Positions 9,282 through 18,583 of a DNA stretch of 64,000 bases are shown here, piece by piece. How positions within the stretch are numbered: the first letter of the stretch is position 1; the number at the start of each line of letters is the position of its first letter. The position numbers and the translations under genes were made by a program. Location: NCBI RefSeq assembly GCF_014218805.1, contig NZ_JACJUV010000001.1, positions 2,120,501 to 2,184,500 of the forward strand, written 5' to 3'. The notes under the pieces are model-generated. The model searched no databases. It saw only the letters and a program-made list of their open reading frames with translations, and was not told the origin of the DNA. The DNA comes from Teredinibacter franksiae. Lineage in GTDB: Bacteria > Pseudomonadota > Gammaproteobacteria > Pseudomonadales > Cellvibrionaceae.

Positions 9282-10727
9282 ATGATAGTTGTACCCACAG
9301 AAAAGCAATTCGACTGGCGCCATGCGCCAGTGGTATTGTTCTCAATCGTATTACTGAACGTAATGGTCTTCGTTTTTTATCAAAGTGGTGATACCGAAAA
9401 ACTCTACACGGCGGTTGGCACCTACCTCGAAACCGACTACCTGCCACAGGAATGGCCGCTGTTTGAGCAATACATTGCAGACCACGAAGGTGCAACCAGA
9501 GCCAGCGAATTAGCCGAACTCTACACCGCTGGCGAACATCAACCACTGGCCATGGCCATACTGCAGAACCCAGGGTTTTACCAACACCTAACCACCGCCG
9601 CCGGAACCACCTTCAGGCGAGACTTTTATGAAGATTGGCAGTACGAGCGGCCACAAATACAAGCCGCATTTAATGAAATTAGCTGGATCGCCCACGGCCT
9701 AATCGCCAGCGACTTCAAAATATCCGCACTGTTTACCTCCCAGTTCCTGCACGGCGGCGTCATGCACCTGCTGGGTAACATGTTTTTTCTGGTTATCTGT
9801 GGTTTCGCCGTAGAAGCCGCCATAGGTCACTGGCGTTTCCTGCTGTTTTACCTCGTATGCGGTGTGGCTGCCGGTATGGCCCAAGTAATGCGCGACTGGA
9901 CTAGCACCACCCCACTGGTGGGCGCATCGGGCGCTATATCCGGGGTTATGGCTATGTACCTGGCGGTATTTCGGCTACGAAAAATTGAATTTTTTTATTG
10001 GATCTTCTTTTTTGTCGGCTATTTTCGCGCACCCGCGTTGGTAATATTGCCCGTTTATGTCGGTAAAGAACTCTTTAGCTATTACACCAACCCCGACTCC
10101 AACGTTGCCTTCCTCGCCCATGCCGGTGGGTTTATTGCCGGGGGAATTCTAATCGGTTTATCTCTCTTACTTGACAAAAAAACGGTAAACGAAACCTACA
10201 TTGAAAGCGACCAGAGCACAGTAGATGAATCTAGGCTAGCGCTGGCAGACATTTATAAAGCGCTCGAAAAATACAATTTCGGCGAAACCTACAAACGTGT
10301 TAACCAGGCTATAAAAGACCACGGTGAAACTTTCGAGCTGGCGATAATTCGCTACAACCTACTCAAAATTAACCGAGGCAAGGGTTTCGCCCAAAGCGTG
10401 CTACGCCTATGGCAACTGGGCAAATTATCGACTCAGGAAGTAGAACGCTTGCAAACACTTTGGCAGGAGCACCCCGAACTACATGGCAACCTAAAAGATG
10501 AGTACGCCGTAAACCTGGGCATGAAATTCGCCTCACTGCAAAACCCAGCAGCCGCAGAACAAGTTTTCGATTTGCTTTTACAGCGCGGCAACAAAAGCCA
10601 AGAGCTTTTTGTTTTTGCGAAAAAACTGTCACAAACGTTTGCTCAAAATGGTTACAAAAAAAAGCAAGCTAAATACGACAATTTTATTCAACAGTTTGTA
10701 AGCGGGGGCCACAATGGCGCACTGTAA
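9282..10727 (+). CDS. rhomboid-family intramembrane serine protease with C-terminal repeat region
   Basis: 481 residues. The N-terminal half (about 15-300) is a rhomboid core: HGGVMHLLGNMFF (loop 1/TM2), the nucleophile Ser in GASGAISGVMAMYL, and the partner His in AFLAHAGGFIAGG. The remaining ~180 residues (ADIYKALEKYNFGET... onward) are soluble, helical and TPR-like. Rhomboids cleave membrane proteins within the bilayer; the target is unknown. It is larger than the ~200-residue rhombosortases and lacks their short architecture. Its last 14 bases overlap the next gene, so the two proteins are made together. Confidence 0.9.
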   Translation: MIVVPTEKQFDWRHAPVVLFSIVLLNVMVFVFYQSGDTEKLYTAVGTYLETDYLPQEWPLFEQYIADHEGATRASELAELYTAGEHQPLAMAILQNPGFYQHLTTAAGTTFRRDFYEDWQYERPQIQAAFNEISWIAHGLIASDFKISALFTSQFLHGGVMHLLGNMFFLVICGFAVEAAIGHWRFLLFYLVCGVAAGMAQVMRDWTSTTPLVGASGAISGVMAMYLAVFRLRKIEFFYWIFFFVGYFRAPALVILPVYVGKELFSYYTNPDSNVAFLAHAGGFIAGGILIGLSLLLDKKTVNETYIESDQSTVDESRLALADIYKALEKYNFGETYKRVNQAIKDHGETFELAIIRYNLLKINRGKGFAQSVLRLWQLGKLSTQEVERLQTLWQEHPELHGNLKDEYAVNLGMKFASLQNPAAAEQVFDLLLQRGNKSQELFVFAKKLSQTFAQNGYKKKQAKYDNFIQQFVSGGHNGAL

Positions 10728-12243
10728 ATACCACCCTCTACAAGCCGCCACATACGAGTGCCCGCGCTGTACCCTTAGCCATTGTGATCAATGCGCCGGC
10801 AATCAAGACCGCCACGGCAATACACTATGCCATTTCTGCGAATCAAAAATGGACAGCCTAGGAACCGGCGCTGCGGCGGAGCCTTTTTGGCGCCATCTTC
10901 AAGAGGCGTTTCGCTACCCCCTTAACTGGGAGGCGCTACCGGTTATTATTACCGTCGCAGTTGTAACCTCGTTGTTGTCGGCATTTCCACTGGTGTGGAT
11001 ATTTACCCTACTGGTATACCTCGCGTTAACGGGGGCGTTATTCAAATATGCATTTCGCTGCTTGGAGCGAACGGCGGCGGGAGAAATGAGCGCCCCCTCT
11101 GCGGGTGATGCTTACACCGGCGGCTTAAGCCTATTATTGAAACTTATTTTAATTAGTATAATTGCCGGTGGCAGCCTAACACTGGCGGCCGTCTTTATAG
11201 GCCCTACCGTAGCGGGAATATTGGGTACCTTGTTCGTTATTAGCTTACCTGCCGTATTAATTCAATTCGCACAAACCGAAAATATTATCGACGCCCTAAA
11301 CCCGTTAAATGCTCTTCGCTTAATCACCACCATTGGCTTGTCCTACGGGCTTCTTATTGCCTTTATAATGATCATGACAGGTTCGGTAAGTGTGATTAAC
11401 GAACTCATAGGCGACCGATTTTCTTTCCTTAGCATGAGCTTGCAATCGATTATTTCCAACTACTACACCATTGTAGTATTTCACATTATGGGTTACATGC
11501 TGTTCCAATATCAGGACAAACTAGGCTACTCCGCACGCGCCGACAACCTAGATGATCAACGCGATGACCTCAGCATTCTCAACGCTAAAATTGATATAAA
11601 CCTAAAAGAAGGCAACTACGAAACCGTTGTTACACTCTTTGAAAAAGGAATAAAAGTATTTCCGGCCGACAACACCCTTGCGCAAAATTTTTTCGAATTT
11701 TCATTTAATGCCAAACGCCCCGCACTTGTCGAAACCAGTCTAAATCATTACCTGAACATACTGACCAAAAACCGAGAGTTCGACAAACTCAATGTTGCCT
11801 ACACCAAGGCCCGACAAATAAACCCCAACCTAATCCCCTCAAACCCACAGGTACGCCTGCAACTGGCGGTAGTCTACCAAGCCAAAGGCGAAGCCAAAAT
11901 CGCCGTTAAATTACTTAACGGCATCGCCAAGGCGCATCCGCAATTTGCCGAACTAGACAGCGTATTTACCACCATGGCAAAAGCATTCGACGACCTGCAC
12001 ATGCAACCGCAGGCCGAAAAGTGTCGGGCGCAAGCGCAAAAGCTACAAAAGAAAAAACAACCGCAAACCCCAGAACAGGCACCGGAACAAGCACCCGCAC
12101 CCGCACCCGCATTAGAACGATTTGCGGTACGAGACGTTTCCACCATAGAACCACCACCGCAAAACATCGCTAGCCCCGCCGCCGAGCCAACCGCCCTAGC
12201 CGAAGAAAAACCCGAAGAGTTACCCCCAATTGAGTTTAAATAG
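10714..12243 (+). CDS. zinc-finger / multi-pass membrane / TPR protein coupled to the rhomboid
   Basis: 509 residues. Residues 1-45 form a Cys/His-rich zinc-finger-like module (CKYH, CPRC, HCDQC, CHFC) similar to B-box-type fingers found on some rhomboid-linked proteins. Five or so hydrophobic segments follow (about 65-275), with Gly/Ala-rich helices. Then comes a soluble helical repeat region (290-440, EGNYETVVTLFEKGIKVFP...) typical of TPRs, and a Pro/Ala/Glu/Gln-rich tail. The start ATG overlaps the end of the rhomboid gene. The domain order suggests an adaptor or substrate-holding partner for the protease; that is inference. Confidence 0.65.
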   Translation: MAHCKYHPLQAATYECPRCTLSHCDQCAGNQDRHGNTLCHFCESKMDSLGTGAAAEPFWRHLQEAFRYPLNWEALPVIITVAVVTSLLSAFPLVWIFTLLVYLALTGALFKYAFRCLERTAAGEMSAPSAGDAYTGGLSLLLKLILISIIAGGSLTLAAVFIGPTVAGILGTLFVISLPAVLIQFAQTENIIDALNPLNALRLITTIGLSYGLLIAFIMIMTGSVSVINELIGDRFSFLSMSLQSIISNYYTIVVFHIMGYMLFQYQDKLGYSARADNLDDQRDDLSILNAKIDINLKEGNYETVVTLFEKGIKVFPADNTLAQNFFEFSFNAKRPALVETSLNHYLNILTKNREFDKLNVAYTKARQINPNLIPSNPQVRLQLAVVYQAKGEAKIAVKLLNGIAKAHPQFAELDSVFTTMAKAFDDLHMQPQAEKCRAQAQKLQKKKQPQTPEQAPEQAPAPAPALERFAVRDVSTIEPPPQNIASPAAEPTALAEEKPEELPPIEFK

Positions 12244-12363
12244 GCACTTCTACTAACGGCCAACGGCGCAATAAGGCTTGCCAGGCAGAAGCTAAAATCA
12301 ATTAATAGAGGTGCCCTAAAGAAGCGGCTGTGGTACAACAGCCGCCCAATTAATTACCTACAC

Positions 12364-13440
12364 GTGCTTAATGCACACAGCCCTATGCCTTCATTCGCCA
12401 ACAAGCTACTCGCCTGGTACGACAAACACGGGCGTAAAAACCTGCCCTGGCAAACACCCATACACCCTTACCGGGTATGGCTTTCGGAAATAATGCTACA
12501 GCAGACCCAGGTAGACACCGTTATTCCATACTTCACCCGCTTTGTAGAGCGCTTCCCCACCCTTAAGCAACTTGCCGCCGCCGAGCAAGATGAAGTGCTA
12601 CACCTATGGACCGGGCTCGGCTACTACGCCCGCGCCAGAAACCTGCACAAATGCGCTCAAATAGTTATGGAGCAATACAACGGCGAACTGCCTGCCGATA
12701 TTGAAGCCCTACAATCACTGCCCGGTATTGGCCGCTCTACCGCAGCGGCCATTACCAGCATTGCCTTCGAGCAGGCCACCGCCATACTCGACGGTAACGT
12801 AAAACGCGTACTCGCTCGCCAGCACACCGTAGAAGGGTGGCCCGGCAAACCCGCCGTGCTCAACAAACTATGGCAACACGCCGAAACCCATATGCCCGCC
12901 AACCGCTGCCGCGACTACACCCAAGCGATAATGGACCTAGGCGCAACACTCTGCGTACGCAGCCGCCCGCAGTGCGATAGCTGCCCAATAAAGGCAAGCT
13001 GCAAAGCCCACGCAGCAGGAAACCCACAGAACTACCCAGGGAAAAAACCCAAAAAAACCCTGCCCGTAAAACAAGTACAAATGCTTATGGTGCGCAACCC
13101 GCAGGGTGACATACTGCTAGAGCAGCGGCCGCCAACCGGTATTTGGGGAGGCCTGTGGAGCCTGCCCGAAGTACACGTTGATGAACAGCCTACAGCCAAA
13201 ATTGCAGGCGTTACAGGCGAAGTAAGTGCTCACACAAGCTGGGAAGAAGTCCGTCATACCTTCAGCCACTACCACCTCGACATAACCCCCGTACTGATCG
13301 ACATACACAAACCAATTCCGGGTATTATGGAAAGCAATAAACAGCTCTGGTATAACCTTAAGCAACCACCCGAACTTGGCCTAGCAGCCCCGGTAAAAAA
13401 GCTACTGGAACGCCTAGGCTCACTTACCCAGGACAACTAA
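12364..13440 (+). CDS. mutY: A/G-specific adenine DNA glycosylase MutY
   Basis: 358 residues from GTG 12364; ATG 12385 (MPSFANKLLAWYD) is an equally credible start. Removes adenine mispaired with 8-oxoguanine. Visible features: WLSEIMLQQTQV with the catalytic Glu, helix-hairpin-helix LPGIGRSTAAAI, the catalytic Asp in LDGNVKRVLAR, the [4Fe-4S] cysteines in CVRSRPQCDSCPIKASC, and a C-terminal Nudix-like 8-oxoG recognition domain (ILLEQRPPTGIWGGLWSLPE). Only 2 bases separate it from yggX. Confidence 0.96.
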   Translation: MLNAHSPMPSFANKLLAWYDKHGRKNLPWQTPIHPYRVWLSEIMLQQTQVDTVIPYFTRFVERFPTLKQLAAAEQDEVLHLWTGLGYYARARNLHKCAQIVMEQYNGELPADIEALQSLPGIGRSTAAAITSIAFEQATAILDGNVKRVLARQHTVEGWPGKPAVLNKLWQHAETHMPANRCRDYTQAIMDLGATLCVRSRPQCDSCPIKASCKAHAAGNPQNYPGKKPKKTLPVKQVQMLMVRNPQGDILLEQRPPTGIWGGLWSLPEVHVDEQPTAKIAGVTGEVSAHTSWEEVRHTFSHYHLDITPVLIDIHKPIPGIMESNKQLWYNLKQPPELGLAAPVKKLLERLGSLTQDN

Positions 13441-13442
13441 AC

Positions 13443-13730
13443 ATGGCGCGCACCGTATTCTGCCGAAAAAACCAGCAAGAACTAGAAGGCCTAACGGCTC
13501 CCCCGCTTCCCGGGCCCAAAGGCTTAGATATTTTTGAAAATGTATCGAAAAAAGCCTGGCAGGAATGGCTAAGCCATCAAACCCTGCTAATAAATGAAAA
13601 ACAGCTGAACCTAATGGACCTTACCGCCCGAGCCTACCTCGGAGAACAGATGGCCAAATTCTTGAGCGGCGAAAGCTACGATCAAGCCGATGGCTATGTG
13701 GCACCCGAAAAGAGCGACAACCAAACCTAA
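13443..13730 (+). CDS. yggX: YggX-family iron-trafficking / oxidative-damage protection protein
   Basis: 95 residues: MARTVFCRKNQQELEGLT at the start, then PPLPGPKG, AWQEWLSHQTLLINE and YLGEQMAKFLSGE. These are hallmark segments of the Fe(2+)-trafficking protein that shields iron-sulfur enzymes from oxidants and aids MutY. Directly downstream of mutY with a 2-base gap, the standard gammaproteobacterial arrangement. Confidence 0.95.
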   Translation: MARTVFCRKNQQELEGLTAPPLPGPKGLDIFENVSKKAWQEWLSHQTLLINEKQLNLMDLTARAYLGEQMAKFLSGESYDQADGYVAPEKSDNQT

Positions 13731-13829
13731 AACTAGGTAATAATTTCGCCCACAACCCCTTGACTAGATCCGCCGGGGAAGGTTTAATACGCGGCCTTCG
13801 CAGCCACACAATGGTAGCGAACAAAATTT

Positions 13830-13905
13830 GCCCAGATAGCTCAGTCGGTAGAGCAGGGGATTGAAAATCCCCGTGTCCCTGGTTCGATTCCGGGTCTGGG
13901 CACCA
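13830..13905 (+). tRNA. tRNA-Phe (GAA)
   Basis: 76 bases including an encoded CCA. Acceptor stem GCCCAGA/TCTGGGC, D-loop AGCTCAGTCGGTAGAGC, anticodon stem GGGGA/TCCCC with loop TTGAAAA (anticodon GAA at 13863-13865), and T-arm GGTTCGATTCC. It marks the right-hand end of the core block. I found no second copy of its 3' end in the window, so use as an integration site is not shown. Confidence 0.97.
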
Positions 13906-13912
13906 TAAATAG

Positions 13913-13938
13913 AGCTCCGCATTTTCGGGGCTTTTTTT
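13913..13938 (+). terminator. intrinsic terminator after tRNA-Phe
   Basis: Stem AGCTCCG / CGGGGCT (one G-U pair) with a short AT-rich loop, followed by TTTTTTT. Confidence 0.85.
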
Positions 13939-14154
13939 ATGCCTGCTCGCAGAAGAACCAGAACCTCTTCGCTCGCGTAGCAATGAGCCTCGAGCGCTGA
14001 CAAACAGCCCTAAGGCTGTTTGAATACTTACACCGACCTGCTGCAACGTACAAACCTTATAGAACGCTAACCCAGGCAGTTCCGCCTCTTGCGCTGCAAT
14101 AAAAGTCTTACATATACAATTTTACTTCCGGATACCCCAGCACTTTATATTTCA

Positions 14155-16332
14155 TTAATATAAATAAACTGCACCAGAGTTTGTATCCCTTATCATGGCG
14201 TGATCTCCACCAACACCACTACTTTCACCATCTTCATGGGGTGCGCTGACCACAAGAGTATGGCCAGAATCACTTAGACTAACTGCGCGACCAAACCTCA
14301 TATAGGCATGAGAGTTTTTCGATTTAATGTAAGCCGTTTCTGAAATACCACTCTCTGTATGCTCAAAAAGATATACCGCCCCAGAGAACTCCTCAAAATT
14401 AGAAGACTTGTCGCCGTAAAAACCAACACCTTCGCCATCTTCAGCTGGGGCTCCTACTGCCAATAAAGTGCCGTCACCATTAAAGCTCACCGCCTCTCCA
14501 AAACGATCCGAGCCTTCGCCATTCGAAGCGTTAAGAACTTCAACCAAACTCCAACTCTCTCCCTTACGCGTATAAACGTAAACCACTCCCGAAAAATTGT
14601 TTCCCCTATGCACACCAACTGCTAGGTTGTTTCCATCAGAACTCAGGCTAAGCTGTTGGCCAAACAACCCAAACTCAACCGGGTTTGTTGGCTCTAGATA
14701 CACTTGCTCAGCCCATACCCCGCCGCTGTGGGTATAAATATAAACCGCTCCTGCACTATCAACATCGGTATCACCTCCAACACCCAGGATTGTTTTATGC
14801 GGGCCAGCCATTACAAGGGTGTTGCCATCAGCGCTAAGCTTCACCTCACTGCCAAAACCACCAGATGCTTCGGTGCTAACAATTTGCTGAAAGCTCCAAG
14901 AATCCCCTTCACGCTTAAAAAGATGCACCTCGCCATTCGGGCTTCCAACAGCCAAGGTTTCGCCAGCCGCGTCCAACGATACAGAAATTCCAAAATTGAG
15001 AAGGTAGCTGGGAAGCGGAGCCTTTGTAGATTTGATGTAGGCCTGTTGAGCCCATTTGCCGTTCGTGCGAGAAAACACATAAACTGCACCCGTCGCTACA
15101 CCGGAGTTATCACTCTGGTCACCATTAATGCTTGTTGCATTACTCTCTTCTCCTGGCGCGCCAACGGCCAGAATGGAGCCATCTGCACTTAAATCGATTG
15201 CAGAACCAAACCTGTCCCAAGCTTGCGTATTACTCGCTTTTACGTAAGCCTGTTGCTGCCATTCGCCCGCAGTATTGTCGTAGAGGTAAACGGCTCCCGC
15301 CTGATCCTGGGAGTTGTCGCTTTGTTCACCATCAATACCCGTTGCATTGCTCTGCTCCAGTAGTGTCGCCACAGCAAGTGTATTGCCATCACCGCTAACT
15401 CTAACTGTCTGGCCGAATTGATCCGCGCTATCAGGATTACTCGCTTTGATATAGCCTGTTCCCTCTAGCAGCATACTGTTATCGATGCTCAGGGTATTTC
15501 GGTCGAAGCAAGTAGCTCCTTCGCATACTTGCAGCAGGTAACGCGCATTAAATCTCATATGCAAGGGCACTGTGTGCTTATAAAAGCCTACTCCTGGCTC
15601 TATGTCCGTAGCTATCTGCTCAAAGCCAGAAATTCCATCCGGGTTTTCAAAGAGTTTGTAATGTGTTGCTCCTGGTGTATCACCCCAAGAAAAACCCAGC
15701 GTTTTAAACGAGGCTTCTTGTAGAACTAGGTAAGAGCCACGAGCGAAGCTCGCGGTTATAGTACAGTCTTCGGAAATTACAGATGCCGAGTACTCCAAAC
15801 CGTCAAGAGTCCCACCACATCCAGTTACTTCGTCCACTATGTAACCTGCATCCGGCGCAAGCGTCAGTCCAAAACCGCCGGCTACGGTCAACTGATCTGT
15901 CGCCGTCTCAAACACCCCATTCTCACCCACCTCAAGGTTGAGCAGATAGAAGCCTTCAACCACAAAACGCGCAGTAAAAGTACAGTCTTCTGTAACTGAT
16001 GGAAGCGTATATGTGTTACCGGCCAAGCTACCATTGCAACCGTCTACCGGCCCTAACCTGTAACCCTCCGAAGGATTGAGCAAGAATGAAGTACTTCTCC
16101 CCCGCTCTACTGCCACCGTAGCTGGACTTGTCGTTCCACTACCCTCGGTTTCTGAGCTGATAGTGTAACTTTGTATTTGGGGCTGACTGCTGTTTCCACC
16201 GCCTCCATCACCCTGACCGCCTCCACCGCCGCAAGACACTGTGAAAAATAGGACAGCCAATACAATCAATAATTTTTCTAGAACTATAAGCACGTACTTA
16301 CCTCTTACTCTTTGCTTGTCGAACCTCATCAC
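14155..16332 (-). CDS. surface lipoprotein with FG-GAP (integrin-type) beta-propeller repeats
   Basis: 725 residues. N-terminal lipoprotein signal ending FFTVSC, then a Gly/Asp/Ser spacer. Two ~60-residue repeats with paired cysteines follow (GCNGSLAGNTYTLPSVTEDC and GCGGTLDGLEYSASVISEDC), resembling InlB/bacterial-repeat modules. Next is a fibronectin-like segment (200-285). The C-terminal half has about seven FG-GAP blades, each close to DRFGSAIDLSADGSILAVGAPGE, which predict a calcium-stabilised propeller. Likely outer-membrane or surface exposed, with a role in adhesion or polymer binding. Ligand unknown. Confidence 0.8.
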   Translation of the reverse strand: MMRFDKQRVRGKYVLIVLEKLLIVLAVLFFTVSCGGGGGQGDGGGGNSSQPQIQSYTISSETEGSGTTSPATVAVERGRSTSFLLNPSEGYRLGPVDGCNGSLAGNTYTLPSVTEDCTFTARFVVEGFYLLNLEVGENGVFETATDQLTVAGGFGLTLAPDAGYIVDEVTGCGGTLDGLEYSASVISEDCTITASFARGSYLVLQEASFKTLGFSWGDTPGATHYKLFENPDGISGFEQIATDIEPGVGFYKHTVPLHMRFNARYLLQVCEGATCFDRNTLSIDNSMLLEGTGYIKASNPDSADQFGQTVRVSGDGNTLAVATLLEQSNATGIDGEQSDNSQDQAGAVYLYDNTAGEWQQQAYVKASNTQAWDRFGSAIDLSADGSILAVGAPGEESNATSINGDQSDNSGVATGAVYVFSRTNGKWAQQAYIKSTKAPLPSYLLNFGISVSLDAAGETLAVGSPNGEVHLFKREGDSWSFQQIVSTEASGGFGSEVKLSADGNTLVMAGPHKTILGVGGDTDVDSAGAVYIYTHSGGVWAEQVYLEPTNPVEFGLFGQQLSLSSDGNNLAVGVHRGNNFSGVVYVYTRKGESWSLVEVLNASNGEGSDRFGEAVSFNGDGTLLAVGAPAEDGEGVGFYGDKSSNFEEFSGAVYLFEHTESGISETAYIKSKNSHAYMRFGRAVSLSDSGHTLVVSAPHEDGESSGVGGDHAMIRDTNSGAVYLY

Positions 16333-16471
16333 GCCTCACCACCCTCGTCTCTATCAGCGTTGTAATATATCGCATTTTTACATTTAAATTGTCACTCGCG
16401 AGATCATGTTCCGGTATCAAGCGCATGAACTTAAAGTGATATGCAAAACTTTCCAATTTGCCACGGAACAC

Positions 16472-16485
16472 GAGGACACCCACTC
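16472..16485. repeat. REP element (type A core)
   Basis: Core GAGGACACCCACTC, identical to the core just upstream of the RAYT genes at 17131 and 42206. An isolated copy between two minus-strand genes. Confidence 0.7.
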
Positions 16486-16607
16486 ACCGATCTCCGAAAT
16501 TTTTATTCGCATACCGACAAACTCACCAACTTAGGTGAGATGGCGGATTTTTTGGAAACAAATATGACAGCTTACCCAAGTCCGCGTGCAACTTTTTGTT
16601 ATATTTT

Positions 16608-16988
16608 TTAATGGATTCTCGCATGACTAAACCTATCTCGCCCACTCCAATATTCACATTCTGGACAAAATTCACCAATAGGATAATCTATACCTTCTTC
16701 GTGCGGACACCCAATAATGCCATCCATCATACCTACTGTATTCGCGTGATTCTCTTCGATAAAAATCAATATTTCACCCATAGTTTTCTCCGACTTTCTA
16801 ATATCTGATATTGAAAACCATTTTTTTATGGGACCGGCTTCAGCGCCATCATGGGGAATTATGGCGCAAACTACTTTTGAAGCCTTAATATTATTTGGCC
16901 CATAGAAAGCTATAGTTGCTATAGGGTAGCCTTTATCGCCTTTCCTAATTTTTTTAGTTAATAACTTTTTATTATTACCTTGAGACAT
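16608..16988 (-). CDS. hypothetical protein with a C-terminal Cys cluster
   Basis: 126 residues, soluble, starting MSQGNNKKLLTKKIRKG. I do not recognise the family by function. The N-terminal half reads like a small beta-rich domain (YPIATIAFYGPNN, SKVVCAIIPHDG). The C-terminus carries CPHEEGIDYPIGEFCPECEY, a likely zinc-ribbon. Flanked by REP elements on both sides (16472 and 17049), which suggests it sits in a mobile, repeat-bounded interval. Its real existence is supported by ordinary composition and family-like motifs. Confidence 0.55.
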   Translation of the reverse strand: MSQGNNKKLLTKKIRKGDKGYPIATIAFYGPNNIKASKVVCAIIPHDGAEAGPIKKWFSISDIRKSEKTMGEILIFIEENHANTVGMMDGIIGCPHEEGIDYPIGEFCPECEYWSGRDRFSHARIH

Positions 16989-17101
16989 ACGATTTTACCG
17001 GACTAAAATAATGTAGAGGCACACGAGGATAGGCACACGTAGGCACACGAGGACACCCACTCGCCATTGACATCATACCGAACATCATCTACGACAATTA
17101 A

Positions 17102-17117
17102 CTGTTTATATAAACAG
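17102..17117. promoter_or_regulatory. 16-base perfect palindrome upstream of RAYT copy 1
   Basis: CTGTTTATATAAACAG, ending 13 bases before the RAYT start codon; the same element is at 42177-42192 before copy 2. Its position suggests an operator or promoter-linked site; this is inference. Confidence 0.5.
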
Positions 17118-17130
17118 CTAAAGAACACCT

Positions 17131-18099
17131 ATGACGACGGCACGGAAGCATCAAGTCTCTATCAGTGACACACCCTATTATCACGTTATGTCCCGCTGTG
17201 TTCGCCGCTCCTACCTGTGTGGTACAGATATTCATACCGGGCAATGCTACGAACACCGGCGCGAATGGATTGCAGAGCGTATTCGCTTACTCTCCACCAT
17301 TTTTGCTATCGATATCTGCAGTTACGCCGTAATGAGTAACCACTACCATATCGTAATCAAAATTGATGCCCAGGCACCGCAAAGCTGGAGCTTCGACGAA
17401 ATTATTCAACGCTGGCTATGCTTGTACAAAGGCCCTTTTTTGGTACAAAAATATCAAAAAGGCGAAACCTTAGATGCCGCAGAACAACGCGTACTCGAAG
17501 ATACTGTAGAAGATTGGCGTACACGCCTTGGCAGCTTAAGCGCGTTTATGCAGCAACTAAATCAAGTCATCGCACGCCAAGCGAACCAAGAAGAACGCTG
17601 CACTGGCCGATTCTGGGAGGGGCGATTTAAATCTCAAGCCTTATTGACCGAGGAGGCACTGTTAACCGCTATGGCCTACGTGGATTTAAACCCCATACGC
17701 GCAAAAATGGCCGAGTCACCCGAAACTTCTGAACACGCCAGCGTTCAAGAGCGAATAAACCCTCGCTTTGAACTGAAACAAGCTTTAACCCACAATCCGG
17801 ATATCAACCCTCACCACTTCAGCCGCTTTTCCGTTAAAGAATTAGCCGCTTTTGAGGGGAATATTCGGTCCGACATACAACACGGCGTATTATTCGATAT
17901 CAAAGATTACCTCACGTTAGTGGATACGACTGGCCGTATTCAGCGTAAAAATAAGCGTGGTTACATCGCCAGTGAATCTCTACCCATTCTACAACGGCTA
18001 GGCATCGACGCTAACGACTGGCTGGATAACACGCAGAAATTTGAAGCGATCTTCTATAAAAAATTCCATTATAGGCGGCGAGATAAAAACGTCGCTTAG
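17131..18099 (+). CDS. REP-associated tyrosine transposase (RAYT), copy 1
   Basis: 322 residues of the Y1 HUH transposase superfamily (IS200/IS605-like single-strand nucleases that act on REP hairpins). N-terminal block ISDTPYYHVMSRCVRRSYLC, HUH motif in MSNHYHIVIKI (about residues 70-80), and the catalytic-Tyr helix region [16 protein letters not shown] preceded by [14 protein letters not shown]. The C-terminal ~110 residues are specific to this subgroup (IKDYLTLVDTTGRIQRK). Differs at only a handful of positions from copy 2 (42206-43174), so the duplication is recent. Looks intact. Confidence 0.92.
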   Translation: MTTARKHQVSISDTPYYHVMSRCVRRSYLCGTDIHTGQCYEHRREWIAERIRLLSTIFAIDICSYAVMSNHYHIVIKIDAQAPQSWSFDEIIQRWLCLYKGPFLVQKYQKGETLDAAEQRVLEDTVEDWRTRLGSLSAFMQQLNQVIARQANQEERCTGRFWEGRFKSQALLTEEALLTAMAYVDLNPIRAKMAESPETSEHASVQERINPRFELKQALTHNPDINPHHFSRFSVKELAAFEGNIRSDIQHGVLFDIKDYLTLVDTTGRIQRKNKRGYIASESLPILQRLGIDANDWLDNTQKFEAIFYKKFHYRRRDKNVA

Positions 18100-18583
18100 T
18101 CCTTTAGTAAACTCACTGCAATTAAAGCGAGCTCACGCTAGCCAGGCTCTGCCGATGGTTTAATCAGCGTGATTCGTGCTCGTACGCGCCACTCTTACAG
18201 TATTCACACTTATTACCTCAATATTTAGATCTTACGTATTTCGCCCAGTGGGTTTTTCACAAATTCTCTGCCAGTGGGTGTCCCTTTAATCTTCTCGACG
18301 CTGACGACTGGGTGGATAACACGCAGAAATTTGAAGCGATCTTCTATAAAAAATTCCATTATAGGCGGCGAGATAAAAACGTCGCTTAGTCCTTTAGTAA
18401 ACTCACTGCAATTAAAGCGAGCTCACGTTAGCCAGGCTCTGCCGATGGTTTAATCAGCGTGATTCGTGCTCGTACGCGCCACTCTTACAGTATTCACACT
18501 TATTACCTTAATATTTAGATCTTACGCATTTCGCCCAGTGGGTTTTTCACAAATTCTCTGCCAGTGGGTGTCCCTTTAATCTT
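18006..18583. repeat. 290-base tandem duplication of the RAYT 3' end and tail
   Basis: 18006-18295 is repeated at 18296-18583 with a period of exactly 290 bases and very few mismatches. The unit covers the last ~90 coding bases of RAYT, the AAAACGTCGCTTAG stop region, the non-coding tail and a terminal REP (AATTCTCTGCCAGTGGGTGT). The second copy has no 5' gene part and is non-coding. Confidence 0.93.

Larger units (their letters stand above)
17049..18293 (+). mobile_element. REP-flanked RAYT unit, copy 1
   Basis: The unit starts at the REP core GAGGACACCCACTC (17049) and ends at the oppositely oriented core GTGGGTGTCC (18274 region). Between them are a promoter-proximal palindrome, a full-length RAYT gene and a conserved ~190-base 3' non-coding tail. 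The same layout recurs at 42124 (copy 2) and, cut at its 5' end, at 45575 (copy 3). A REP transposase bracketed by inverted REPs is the expected BIME-like form of this family. Confidence 0.75.

Noticed and set aside
13830..14154. tRNA-Phe as an attachment site for a genomic island
   Set aside because: No integrase gene and no repeat of the tRNA 3' end found elsewhere in the window.
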